From Streptomyces antibioticus (GTDB lineage: Bacteria > Actinomycetota > Actinomycetes > Streptomycetales > Streptomycetaceae), in the NCBI RefSeq assembly GCF_001514065.1, contig NZ_KQ948427.1, positions 652,649-716,648 of the forward strand: 64,000 nucleotides of DNA, written 5' to 3'. The notes beneath the pieces were generated by a model that ran no database searches, was not told the DNA's origin, and saw nothing but the letters and a program-made list of their open reading frames with translations. The translations under genes and the position numbers were made by a program. Shown piece after piece: positions 11,969-19,661 of this stretch; positions within the stretch are counted from its first letter, which is position 1; each line of letters starts with the position of its first letter.

Positions 11969-12844
11969 CTACTTGGGTGCGCTGACGGCGCCCGCCAGTT
12001 CCCCGATGTCCGCGAGCATGCGGGCCGCGTCGGGTTCCCGGCCGGTGAAGAGACGGAACGCGTCCGCGGCCTGGAAGGCGGCCATCCCGCCGCCGTCGAG
12101 GGTGGCGCAGCCGATCGCGCGGGCCGTGCGCAGCAGTTCCGTCTCCAGCGGGCGGTAGACCACCTCGGCGACCCACAGCCCGGGGTGCAGGAGCTCGGCG
12201 GGGAAGGGCAGGCCGGGGTGGGCGGCCATGCCGGTGGGGGTGGCGTGGACGATGCCGTCGGCGTCCGCGAGCAGCTGCGCCAGCCGGTCCGGCGTCGCGT
12301 GGGCGGCCCGGCCCGCGCCGAAGTGGCGGTTGAGGGCGGCGGCGAGGGCGGCGGCCCGGTCGGCCAGCGCGTCGACGACGGTGACCCGCTCGGCGCCGAG
12401 GGTGAGCGTGGCGTGCGCGACGGCCGCGCCGGCCCCGCCCGCGCCGAGCTGCACGACCCGCTCCAGCGGTACGTCCGGCAGGCCGCGGGCGAAGGAGGCG
12501 GCGAAGCCGGTGACGTCGGTGTTGTGGCCGACGGCCCGGCCGCCCTCGAAGACGACCGTGTTGACCGCGCCGAGCGACTCGGCCTGCGCGGACAGCCCGT
12601 CGAGGTGCTCGATGACCAGCTGCTTGCACGGGTGGGTGATGTTGAGCCCGTCGAAACCGAGGTCGCGGGCGGAGCGCACCAGGTCGCCGACCGCCTCGGG
12701 CGGGACGCCGAGGACGTCGATGTCGATGAGCCTGTACAGGCAGCGCAGCCCTTGCCGGTCGGCCTCCCGCTCGTGCAGGGCGGGGCTGAGGGACGGGCCG
12801 ATGCCCGCGCCGATCAGTCCGACGAGATACGAGTCCTTGGCCAC
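11969..12844 (-). CDS. Shikimate/quinate dehydrogenase (AroE family)
   Basis: A 291-aa AroE-fold NAD(P)-dependent dehydrogenase. Features in order are the substrate-binding GPSLSPALHE, GLNITHPCKQ with the catalytic Lys, GAVNTVVF, HNTDVTGF, the nucleotide loop QLGAGGAGAAVAHA and the C-terminal DGGGMAAFQAADAF. Next to a dehydroshikimate dehydratase and an MHS transporter, its job is most likely oxidation of shikimate (or quinate) to the dehydro form rather than aromatic biosynthesis. The ATG follows an AGGAGG ribosome-binding site. It is divergent from a TetR gene, with a palindrome in the intergenic region. Confidence 0.9.
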   Translation of the reverse strand: MAKDSYLVGLIGAGIGPSLSPALHEREADRQGLRCLYRLIDIDVLGVPPEAVGDLVRSARDLGFDGLNITHPCKQLVIEHLDGLSAQAESLGAVNTVVFEGGRAVGHNTDVTGFAASFARGLPDVPLERVVQLGAGGAGAAVAHATLTLGAERVTVVDALADRAAALAAALNRHFGAGRAAHATPDRLAQLLADADGIVHATPTGMAAHPGLPFPAELLHPGLWVAEVVYRPLETELLRTARAIGCATLDGGGMAAFQAADAFRLFTGREPDAARMLADIGELAGAVSAPK

Positions 12845-12871
12845 GCGGACCTCCTGAGCGGCTCACAATGT

Positions 12872-12889
12872 ACGAACTAGTGAGTTAGT
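12872..12889 (-). promoter_or_regulatory. Candidate TetR operator upstream of the shikimate operon
   Basis: On the minus strand this reads ACTAACTCACTAGTTCGT, an inverted repeat of 7-bp arms (6 of 7 matching) around a 4-bp spacer. It lies 28 bp upstream of the shikimate dehydrogenase start. The same design occurs upstream of the transporter gene at 13732-13749. It is probably bound by the adjacent TetR protein. Confidence 0.6.
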
Positions 12890-13003
12890 CATAGCACCGG
12901 GAACCGCCGCTTGGGAAGCCCTCACCCGCCGCTCGGGCACAGCCGCCTTCTAGAATCTGCGGCACGCGGCCGCACAGCCTCGCCCTACGCCCGAAGGAAC
13001 CCG

Positions 13004-13669
13004 ATGACCAGCGTCGAAGAACCGGCACGACCCAACGGGCGCATCCGTGACGCCGCCCGCACCAAGGCCGAGATCCTCGACGTGGCCACGCGCGAGTTCG
13101 CCCGGGTCGGCTTCGCCGGGGCCCGCGTCGACGACATCGCGGCCCTCACCAGCACCACCAAGCGGATGATCTACTACTACTTCGGCGGCAAGGAGCAGCT
13201 GTTCACGGCCGTCCTGGAGCGGGCGTACGGCGTGATCCGCGAGGCCGAGCAGGGGCTGGACGTCGAGCATCTCGACCCGGTCGCGGCCATCCGGCGCCTC
13301 GCGGAGCTGACCTTCGACCACCACGAGGCGCACCCCGACTTCATCCGGCTGGTCAGCATCGAGAACATCCACGAGGCCGAGCACATCGCCGCGTCCGAGA
13401 AGCTCGGCAGGATCGGCTCGCCGGCCCTGGACGTGATCCGCCGCATCCTGAAGTCCGGCCAGGAGTCCGGGCTGTTCACGGCCGATGTGGACGCCGTGGA
13501 CCTGCACGCGATGATCAGCTCGTTCTGCTTCTTCCGGGTCGCCAACCGGCACACCTTCGGCGCCCTCTTCGGCCGCGACCTGGTCGACCCCGCACAGCGG
13601 GAGCACTACCGGAACATGCTGGGCGACATGGTGATCGCGTACCTGACGGCGGACCGGACCGCGGGCTGA
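13004..13669 (+). CDS. TetR-family regulator of the quinate/shikimate island
   Basis: A 221-aa TetR/AcrR repressor. The N-terminal helix-turn-helix runs over about residues 12-60 (TKAEILDVATREFARVGFAG, then TTKRMIYYYFGGKEQLF as the recognition-helix end). The C-terminal ligand domain contains PDFIRLVSIENIHEAEHI, like the TetR members that control protocatechuate/quinate genes. The ATG at 13004 is chosen over an upstream in-frame start because AAGGA lies about 6 bases before it. It sits between two target genes that carry the same palindrome, so local control, relieved by a pathway metabolite, is likely. Confidence 0.88.
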   Translation: MTSVEEPARPNGRIRDAARTKAEILDVATREFARVGFAGARVDDIAALTSTTKRMIYYYFGGKEQLFTAVLERAYGVIREAEQGLDVEHLDPVAAIRRLAELTFDHHEAHPDFIRLVSIENIHEAEHIAASEKLGRIGSPALDVIRRILKSGQESGLFTADVDAVDLHAMISSFCFFRVANRHTFGALFGRDLVDPAQREHYRNMLGDMVIAYLTADRTAG

Positions 13670-13688
13670 ATCCGGCGGACGCGACCTC

Positions 13689-13717
13689 TTGACAGCGGGG
13701 AAACACGGGCGCAACAT
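13689..13717 (+). promoter_or_regulatory. Candidate promoter for the MHS transporter
   Basis: A consensus -35 TTGACA at 13689-13694 and a weak -10 CAACAT at 13712-13717 with a 17-bp spacer. The downstream palindrome at 13732 would lie just after the transcription start, a typical position for repression. Confidence 0.4.
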
Positions 13718-13731
13718 CCCTACCCACCGGG

Positions 13732-13749
13732 ACTAACTATCCAGTGGGT
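13732..13749 (+). promoter_or_regulatory. Candidate TetR operator upstream of the transporter
   Basis: ACTAACTATCCAGTGGGT: same left arm and 4-bp spacing as the site at 12872-12889, with a weaker right arm (5 of 7). Both lie upstream of their gene in the same orientation and share GACTAACT-N2-C-N-AGT-N2-GT. Confidence 0.55.
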
Positions 13750-13832
13750 TAATTAGCCGGGGTTCACGAGACCCGGCCTCTCCCTTCTTGCCGCTCACTC
13801 CCCTTACGTTGGAGTTCCCCAAAGGAGCCGCC

Positions 13833-15182
13833 GTGTCCGTCCCCGCCCCCGCCACCGCGCCACCCGGCCAGCCGAAGAAGGCGGCCACCGCCGCCTGGAT
13901 CGGCAGCGCGCTGGAGTACTACGACTTCTTCATCTACGGGTCCGCCGCCGCGCTGATCTTCCCCAAGGTCTTCTTCGACGAGTCCGACCCGGCCACCGCG
14001 ACCCTGCTGTCCCTGGCCACGTTCGGTGTCGCGTACGCCGCCCGCCCGGTCGGCGCGCTCTTCCTCGGGCACTTCGGCGACAAGCTCGGCCGCAAGAAGA
14101 TCATGGTCTTCACGCTGATCCTGATGGGTCTGTCGACGTTCCTCATCGGCTGTCTGCCCACCCGCGCCCAGGTCGGCACGCTCGCCCCGGTCCTGCTGGT
14201 CCTGTGCCGGGTCCTCCAGGGCATCTCCGCGGCCGGTGAGCAGGCCAGCGCCAACTCCATGACGCTGGAGCACGCGCCGCCGCACCGGCGCGGCTTCTTC
14301 ACCAGCTTCACCCTCAGCGGCACCCAGGGCGGCCAGCTGCTGGCCACGCTCGCCTTCATCCCGATCGCCGCGATGCCCGAGGACCAGCTGCTGTCCTGGG
14401 GCTGGCGGGTGCCGTTCTGGCTGAGCATCGCGGTCGCGGTCGCCGGGTACTTCATCCGCCGCAACCTGGCGGAGACCCCCGCCTTCGAGCAGCAGACGGC
14501 CGCCGAGGGTGTCGTGAAGATGCCGCTGGCGATCCTGCTGCGCCACCACTGGGCGGACGTCCTGCGGGTGATCGCGGGAGCGGTCATCGCCTCGGTCTCG
14601 ACGATCTTCACGGTGTGGGCGCTGGCCTACGCGACGAGCGACTCGGTCGGCATGAGCCGTTCCTCGATGCTGTGGGTGGGCGCGCTGGCCAACCTGGCCG
14701 CGCTGGCCGCGATCCCGCTGTGGGCGACGCTGTCGGACCGCGTCGGCCGCCGTCCCGTCTACCTGATCGGCGCGGTGGGCAGCGCGATCATGATGGTCCT
14801 CTACCTCTGGGCGATCTCGACAGGCAGCTACCCGCTGATCCTGCTCCTCGGCATCATCACCTTCGGCGTGGTCTACAGCGCCGCGAACGGCGTGTGGCCG
14901 TCCTTCTACGGCGAGATGTTCTCGACCCGGGTCCGGCTGTCCGGCATGGCCATCGGCACCCAGATCGGCTTCGCCGTGGCCGGGTTCGCGGTGACCTTCG
15001 CCGCGGAGATCGCCGGACCGGACGGCGACGACTGGTTCTCGGTGGCGCTGTTCACCGCGGCCCTGTGCGTCCCGCCGGTCATCGCCGCGCTCTCGGCGCG
15101 CGAGACCCACAAGGTCCCGACGGAGCTGCTCGGCGAGCGCACGTCGGAGACGGCGGCGGAGCGGGCGACCGTGACGGCCTGA
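13833..15182 (+). CDS. MFS metabolite:H+ symporter, probable shikimate/quinate uptake
   Basis: A 449-aa, 12-helix major facilitator of the metabolite:H+ symporter family (ShiA, KgtP, ProP type). It begins KKAATAAWIGSALEYYDFFIYG, the MHS hallmark, and the loop 2-3 motif GHFGDKLGRKKIM follows. The GTG at 13833 is chosen because AAAGGAG precedes it by 5 bases; an in-frame TTG at 13788 has no such site. Its position next to shikimate-degrading enzymes and the shared palindrome suggest import of shikimate, quinate or dehydroshikimate. The substrate itself cannot be read from sequence. Confidence 0.88.
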   Translation: MSVPAPATAPPGQPKKAATAAWIGSALEYYDFFIYGSAAALIFPKVFFDESDPATATLLSLATFGVAYAARPVGALFLGHFGDKLGRKKIMVFTLILMGLSTFLIGCLPTRAQVGTLAPVLLVLCRVLQGISAAGEQASANSMTLEHAPPHRRGFFTSFTLSGTQGGQLLATLAFIPIAAMPEDQLLSWGWRVPFWLSIAVAVAGYFIRRNLAETPAFEQQTAAEGVVKMPLAILLRHHWADVLRVIAGAVIASVSTIFTVWALAYATSDSVGMSRSSMLWVGALANLAALAAIPLWATLSDRVGRRPVYLIGAVGSAIMMVLYLWAISTGSYPLILLLGIITFGVVYSAANGVWPSFYGEMFSTRVRLSGMAIGTQIGFAVAGFAVTFAAEIAGPDGDDWFSVALFTAALCVPPVIAALSARETHKVPTELLGERTSETAAERATVTA

Positions 15183-15197
15183 TCCACCGCGGAGTCC

Positions 15198-15236
15198 CCC
15201 GGTCCCCGGACGCCCACGACGGCTCCGGGGACCGGG
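15198..15236. terminator. Bidirectional hairpin terminator
   Basis: Perfect 13-bp stem (CCCGGTCCCCGGA and its complement) with a 13-nt loop, placed between two converging genes that end at 15182 and 15252. No U-tract is present, as is common in Streptomyces. Confidence 0.7.
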
Positions 15237-15251
15237 CGTGCACCGGGCCTC

Positions 15252-15662
15252 TCAGGCGTTGGACCAAGCCCGCTCGCACAGCACCAACCGGTATCCGTCG
15301 GGGTCCTCGACGGTGACGCCCCACTGGTTCCAGTACGGGTTGGGCGAGGAGACCCGCTTGCCGCCGTGCTGTTCGAGGCGGGTGACCAGGTCGTCGGGGA
15401 CGGGACCGTCGACGTAGATCACCAGGAGGTCCTCCTCCGTGGGCCGTGGCTCGACCGGGTTCGCCGGTTCGTGGACGAGTTCCAGATGCCAGCCGGCATC
15501 GGGCCAGCCGAGCATGAGCAGGTCGTGCTCGCCGGGTTCGGTGCCGCCCTCGGCACGCCAGACGACGGAGAGTCCGAGCCCGCCCGCCCAGAAGCGCTCG
15601 GCCGCCCCGAGGTCACGGGACGGGCGGGCGACGCGGATGTGGCTGCGGCCGTGGACGGGCAT
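15252..15662 (-). CDS. VOC (glyoxalase/bleomycin-resistance fold) protein
   Basis: A 136-aa single-module vicinal-oxygen-chelate protein. It shows RDLGAAERFWAGGLGLSVVW in the first beta-alpha-beta-beta-beta unit, WHLELVHEPAN with a candidate metal-binding His/Glu, and NQWGVTVEDPDGYRLVLCE at the end. Members may be lyases, dioxygenases or antibiotic-binding proteins; function is not assignable. No operon partner is visible. Confidence 0.8.
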   Translation of the reverse strand: MPVHGRSHIRVARPSRDLGAAERFWAGGLGLSVVWRAEGGTEPGEHDLLMLGWPDAGWHLELVHEPANPVEPRPTEEDLLVIYVDGPVPDDLVTRLEQHGGKRVSSPNPYWNQWGVTVEDPDGYRLVLCERAWSNA

Positions 15663-15705
15663 CGTGATCTCTTTCCCAGCAGTGAACGGACGTTCGGAAG
15701 CCTAG

Positions 15706-15828
15706 GCAGCCGGGGCGGCGCGGACCATCGGTCGTCCGGCCTGCGCCTCCGGTCGTACGACCCTCGCGCGCATCGCCCCGTTGACAGGCGGCGCCCGCGG
15801 CAAGACCATCGGCACCTACGAGCAGTGA
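15706..15828 (+). other. Short open frame of unknown status between genes
   Basis: In the 292-bp gap after the VOC gene, 41 codons stay open on the plus strand and end GGARGKTIGTYEQ then TGA. It looks like the tail of a lost enzyme gene, but there is no start codon with a ribosome-binding site and no family I can name. I see nothing else in the gap. Confidence 0.2.
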
Positions 15829-15954
15829 GGAGCGGCGCCGACCAGGCACTCCGCACACTTCACCAGCCGGAGAGGGTGGCCCCCGTGCGTCCCGGCCGAT
15901 TTCAGGGGCGGCCGGTGCGCGCGGTGCGGCCGATGTCCGTCACCGCCCGTGTCC

Positions 15955-16392
15955 TCAGCCCTGGTTGGCCCCCGCCGGAATCCCGTACGCCCGCTCGATC
16001 TTCAGCCGCAGCACCAGCCGCCGGTCACGGACCATCGCGGCCCGGTAGTCGTCCCAGTCGGGGTGCTCGCCCTGGACGTCGCGGTACAGCCGGATGAGCT
16101 CCTCCACGGTGTCGTCGTACGGGTCCTTCGCCACCGGGGAGAGCTCGGCCGTGCCCTCGACGACCGTGTACGCCCACCGGTCGGGGCTGGTGACGTGGTA
16201 CGAGGCCCGGGCGTCGCGGCGCAGGTTGCGGGTCTTGGCGCGGTCGTCGGTGATCGACACCCGGATGACGCCCTCGTCCGGGTAGTGGACGTGGGTGACG
16301 TTCGACAGCTGGGGCCGGCCGTCCTGCTTGAGGGTGACCAGCACCCCGCCGTGTCCGGTGCCGAGCAGCTGGAGCAGCGCGTTCTGAGTCAT
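15955..16392 (-). CDS. PPOX-class F420-dependent oxidoreductase
   Basis: A 145-aa split-barrel flavin/deazaflavin-binding protein of the pyridoxamine 5'-phosphate oxidase fold. It shows GVLVTLKQDGRPQLSNVTHVHY, then ITDDRAKTRNLRRDARASYHV, typical of the actinobacterial F420-dependent subgroup. The frame continues 57 codons upstream, but the ATG at 16392 fits the family N-terminus and lies after the palindromic operator. It is divergent from a TetR gene that may control both. The substrate is unknown. Confidence 0.85.
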   Translation of the reverse strand: MTQNALLQLLGTGHGGVLVTLKQDGRPQLSNVTHVHYPDEGVIRVSITDDRAKTRNLRRDARASYHVTSPDRWAYTVVEGTAELSPVAKDPYDDTVEELIRLYRDVQGEHPDWDDYRAAMVRDRRLVLRLKIERAYGIPAGANQG

Positions 16393-16439
16393 GCACGGAT
16401 CAACCCCGACACCGCCCGCACCCATTCCTGTCCTTGATC

Positions 16440-16474
16440 GGTAGACAGTGTCTACCTCCGTGGAGTAGACACTG
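16440..16474. promoter_or_regulatory. Overlapping TetR operator palindromes
   Basis: Two perfect palindromes share an arm: GGTAGACA-G-TGTCTACC (16440-16456), and CAGTGTCTAC with its complement GTAGACACTG separated by 9 bp (16446-16474). This gives three alternating GTAGACA half-sites between the divergent PPOX and TetR genes. It is very probably the binding site of the TetR encoded 4 bp downstream. Confidence 0.8.
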
Positions 16475-16477
16475 TCC

Positions 16478-17056
16478 ATGCATGAACCCGAGACCGGGCT
16501 GCGGGCCCGGCTGGTCGAGGTCGGCGTGGAGCTGGTGGCCCGGGAGGGCGCCCAAGCGCTCACGCTGCGGGAGATCGCCCGCCGGGCGGGCGTCTCGCAC
16601 GGCGCCCCGCGCCGCTATTTCCCGACCCATCTGGAGCTGCTGTCCGCCATCGCGCGGCGCGGCTTCGGCGAGTTGGCGGAGCGGGTGGCGGCGGTGGACG
16701 GTGACGGTACGGCGACCCCGCGCGCCCGGCTCACCCGGCTCGCGGACGTCTACCTGGCGTTCGCGCGGGAGAACCCCGGCATGTACGAGCTGATGTTCCG
16801 TCACGATCTGCTGGAGAGCGGCCATCTGGGCCTGCGGGACACCAGCCTGCCGCTCTTCGGGCGTCTGGTGGAGCTGGTCGGCCTCGTCCGTCCCGACCTG
16901 GACGCCCGCCTGGTCGCGGGCGCGTTGTGGGCGAACCTGCACGGCATCGCCCAGCTGTGGGGCTGGGGCAGTCTCCAACTGGCCACGGGAGCCGACGACT
17001 TCGAACCCCTGCTGCGGTCGGCCCTCGACGCGCACCTCGGCCGGGAGGACGGATGA
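16478..17056 (+). CDS. TetR-family regulator with WHG-type C-terminal domain
   Basis: A 192-aa repressor. The helix-turn-helix is LTLREIARRAGVSHGAPRRY at about residues 28-47, and the C-terminal domain has the LWANLHGIAQLWGWG segment of the WHG subfamily. The ATG lies only three bases past the last operator base and has no ribosome-binding site, so the message may be leaderless. It overlaps the following MFS gene as ATGA, so it probably represses its own operon (an exporter) and the divergent PPOX gene. Confidence 0.88.
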   Translation: MHEPETGLRARLVEVGVELVAREGAQALTLREIARRAGVSHGAPRRYFPTHLELLSAIARRGFGELAERVAAVDGDGTATPRARLTRLADVYLAFARENPGMYELMFRHDLLESGHLGLRDTSLPLFGRLVELVGLVRPDLDARLVAGALWANLHGIAQLWGWGSLQLATGADDFEPLLRSALDAHLGREDG

Positions 17057-18367
17057 ACCCGCGTCTCGCGCTCGCGAGCAGTGTCGTCGGTGCCGTGATC
17101 GTCGCCCTCGACGGCACCGTCCTCACCATCGCCCAGCCCACCCTGCAAGGTGACTTGGGGGCGTCGTACGCGCAGGTCCAGTGGACCAGCACCGGCTATC
17201 TCATCGCCGTGGCCGGGTTGTTGGTGTTCGCGGGGCGCCTCCGACCGGTTCGGGCACCGGCGGCTCTACGCGATCGGCATGCTCGGGTTCGGGGCCGCGT
17301 CGGCGGGCATCGGGCTGGCGCCCGGGATCGGCTGGGTGGTTGGACTCCGGGTCGTCCAGGGGGTCTTCGGGGCGCTGCTGCAACCCGCCACGCTCGGCAT
17401 GCTGCGGGCCGCGTATCCGCCGGACCGGCTACGCGGGCCGATCGCGGTGCGGACCGCGGCCATCGGGGTGTCGGCCGCGGTGGGGCCGCTGGTGGGCGGG
17501 GTGCTGGTGGCCGGGCCCGGGTGGCGGGCGGTGTTCTTCCTCAACGTCGTTCCGGCGCTGGTGTGCGGGCTGCTCGCGCTGACCGGACGGGAGCCGGTGC
17601 GCGCGACGCCGGTACGGCTGGACGTGCCGGGTGCCCTGCTGCTCGCGGTGACGCTGGGCTTCCTCGTCCACGCGCTGGTCTCGATGCGGTGGCTCGGGTT
17701 GGCAGCTTCCCTGGTCACCGGTGCGGCCTTCCTGCGCCACGAACGCCGTACCGCGAGCCCGCTCCTGCCGCGGGCCGTCGCCGGTCCGGCGCTCGGGGTG
17801 CTGGTCGCCGCGTCGGCCGCGCTGTCGGGGACCTTGTTCGTGAGCACATACACCCTCCAGTACACGCTCGGTCTCGATCCGCTCGAAAGCGCCCTGCGCT
17901 GCCTGCCGTTGGCGGTGCTGATGGTGGCCGCCGCGCCGGTGTGCGCGATCCTGCTGCGCCGGGTGGGGGCCCGGCGTACGGCGGTGACCGCGATGACCGT
18001 GCTCGCGGCGGGCGTCCTGCTCCTGGACCGGGCTGCGGGCACGCTCGCGCTCTGCGCCGGATTCGCCCTGCTGGGCGCCGGGTTCGGCACGGTGATGGTG
18101 GCGGCCACCCATGTCGTCGTACGACACAGCCCCGTCGAGTCGGCCGGGGTGGCCGGCGGGCTCCAGCAGACCGTGATGAACGTCGGGCCCGTGCTGGGCG
18201 TGGCCGTGGCGACGACCCTGATGGGGCACGGGGCGCTGGTGGTGCTCGCCGGGGTGGCGGTCGTCGGGGCGGCGGCGAGCGTCGTACTGCCGGGGCAGGT
18301 GGCGCACGCCACTCCGGCCGATCTTGGCCGGACCCGGGGACGTTCACGCCTCGCTGCGCGACGATGA
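17053..18367 (+). pseudogene. Frameshifted MFS drug exporter (DHA2/EmrB-QacA type)
   Basis: Starts by ATGA overlap with the TetR gene. The first 62 codons read MNPRLALASSVVGAVIVALD, then STGYLIAVAGLLVFAGRL, a normal MFS N-terminus with the motif-C-like VIVALDGTVLTIAQPTL. Around 17239 the frame shifts: the expected SDRFGHRRLYAIGMLGFG continues in the next frame to a TGA at 18367. Losing two bases from an original CTCTCC (now CTCC) would explain it. Rejoined, the product is about 438 aa with many membrane helices. Either the gene is broken or this is a base-calling error; the rest of the frame is undamaged, which favours a recent event or error. Confidence 0.85.
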
Positions 18368-18431
18368 GGTCTGAGGTCGCTACGGCTGGGTATGCCGGAT
18401 CGCACCTCGACGAACGTTTCGGAGGAGAACG

Positions 18432-19661
18432 ATGGCACAGCTGCGACAAGAGGTGGACCCGGATGAGGTCGGGCTGGACGTGAAGGCGCTGGACCGCCTC
18501 GACCAGCACGTCGCCCACTACGTCGACGAAGGGCGCCTGCCGGGCTTCCTCGTGGCCGTCGCCCGCGGCGGCCGGGTCGCCCACCTCACCACGCACGGCC
18601 GGCGCGACCTGGCGGCCGGGCTGCCCGTCACCTCCGACACCCTGTGGCGGCTCTACTCCATGACCAAGCCGGTCACCTCGGTGGCCGCGCTGCACCTGGT
18701 GGAGGAGGGCAAGCTGTCGCTGGACGACCCGGTGGCCCGGTATGTGCCCGCCTTCGCCGGCATGCAGGTCCACGAGAGCGGCTCGGGCGCCGACGTCCGG
18801 TCCCGCCCCGCCGCGGGGCCGGTACTGATCCGGCATCTGATGACCCACACCGCGGGCCTGACCTTCGCCTCGTACCGCTGTCATCCGGTGGACGCCCTGT
18901 ACCGGGAGGCCGATCTGGAGTCGTCCGTGGTGCCGGGTTCGACGCTGGCCGAGACGGTCGACGTGTACGCGAGCCTGCCGCTCCAATTCGAGCCGGGCAC
19001 GCAGTGGAACTACTCGGTCGCCACCAATGTGCTGGGGCGGGTCATCGAGGTGGTTTCCGGGCAGCCGCTCGACGAGTTCTTCGCGGAGCGGATCTTCCGG
19101 CCGCTGGGGATGCCCGACGCCGGGTTCTGCGTGAGCGACGAACAGGCGGGCAGACTCGCCGAGTTGTACGGGGAGACCGACGGGGGCGGTATCGAGCCGA
19201 TCGCCGGTCTGCCGCTGCGCGGGCGTCCCCGCTTCCTGTCCGGCAGCGGCGGCATGGTGGCCTCGGCGTACGACGTCCACCGGTTCATGGAGCTGCTGCG
19301 GCGGCGCGGCGAACTCGACGGCGTACGGCTGCTGTCCCCCGCGACGGTGGACCTGATGGCCTCCAACCACCTCCCCGGCGGCGTCGACCTGCGCGCCTTC
19401 GGCAGCAGGCCCGCGCATGACGAACCCGGCAACGACGGCGTCGGTTTCGGCCTCGGCGTCTCCGTGGTGATCGACCCGGAGCGCACCAAGGTCCCCACGA
19501 GTCTGGGCATGTTCGGCTGGAGCGGGGTCGCCACGACGACGTTCTGGGTGGACCCGCGCCGCGATCTGACGGTGCAGTTCATGACGCAGGTCCGGCCCAA
19601 GGGCTCGCACACGCTCTATCCCGAGCTGAAGCGGCTGGTGCACGAGGCCGTGACGGACTGA
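18432..19661 (+). CDS. Serine beta-lactamase-like hydrolase (class C fold)
   Basis: A 409-aa protein of the beta-lactamase/esterase/DD-peptidase superfamily. The nucleophile motif SMTK is at residues 76-79 and the Tyr of the second motif is Tyr194 (WNYSVATN; the third position is Val rather than the usual Asn). A C-terminal glycine-rich strand FGWSGVATTTFW takes the place of the KTG-like triad. A GGAGGAG ribosome-binding site precedes the ATG. No signal peptide is visible, so a cytoplasmic esterase is more likely than a resistance enzyme. It ends directly against the convergent saccharopine operon with no spacer. Confidence 0.86.
   Translation: MAQLRQEVDPDEVGLDVKALDRLDQHVAHYVDEGRLPGFLVAVARGGRVAHLTTHGRRDLAAGLPVTSDTLWRLYSMTKPVTSVAALHLVEEGKLSLDDPVARYVPAFAGMQVHESGSGADVRSRPAAGPVLIRHLMTHTAGLTFASYRCHPVDALYREADLESSVVPGSTLAETVDVYASLPLQFEPGTQWNYSVATNVLGRVIEVVSGQPLDEFFAERIFRPLGMPDAGFCVSDEQAGRLAELYGETDGGGIEPIAGLPLRGRPRFLSGSGGMVASAYDVHRFMELLRRRGELDGVRLLSPATVDLMASNHLPGGVDLRAFGSRPAHDEPGNDGVGFGLGVSVVIDPERTKVPTSLGMFGWSGVATTTFWVDPRRDLTVQFMTQVRPKGSHTLYPELKRLVHEAVTD

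Noticed and set aside
10167-12866. 899-residue reading of the dehydratase gene
   Set aside because: The first 304 codons are an out-of-frame shadow of the shikimate dehydrogenase gene; GTG at 11954 has a ribosome-binding site and fits QuiC1 numbering.
18432-19661. Beta-lactamase resistance gene
   Set aside because: It has the SxxK fold but no signal peptide and a changed second motif (YSV), so an intracellular esterase is more likely.
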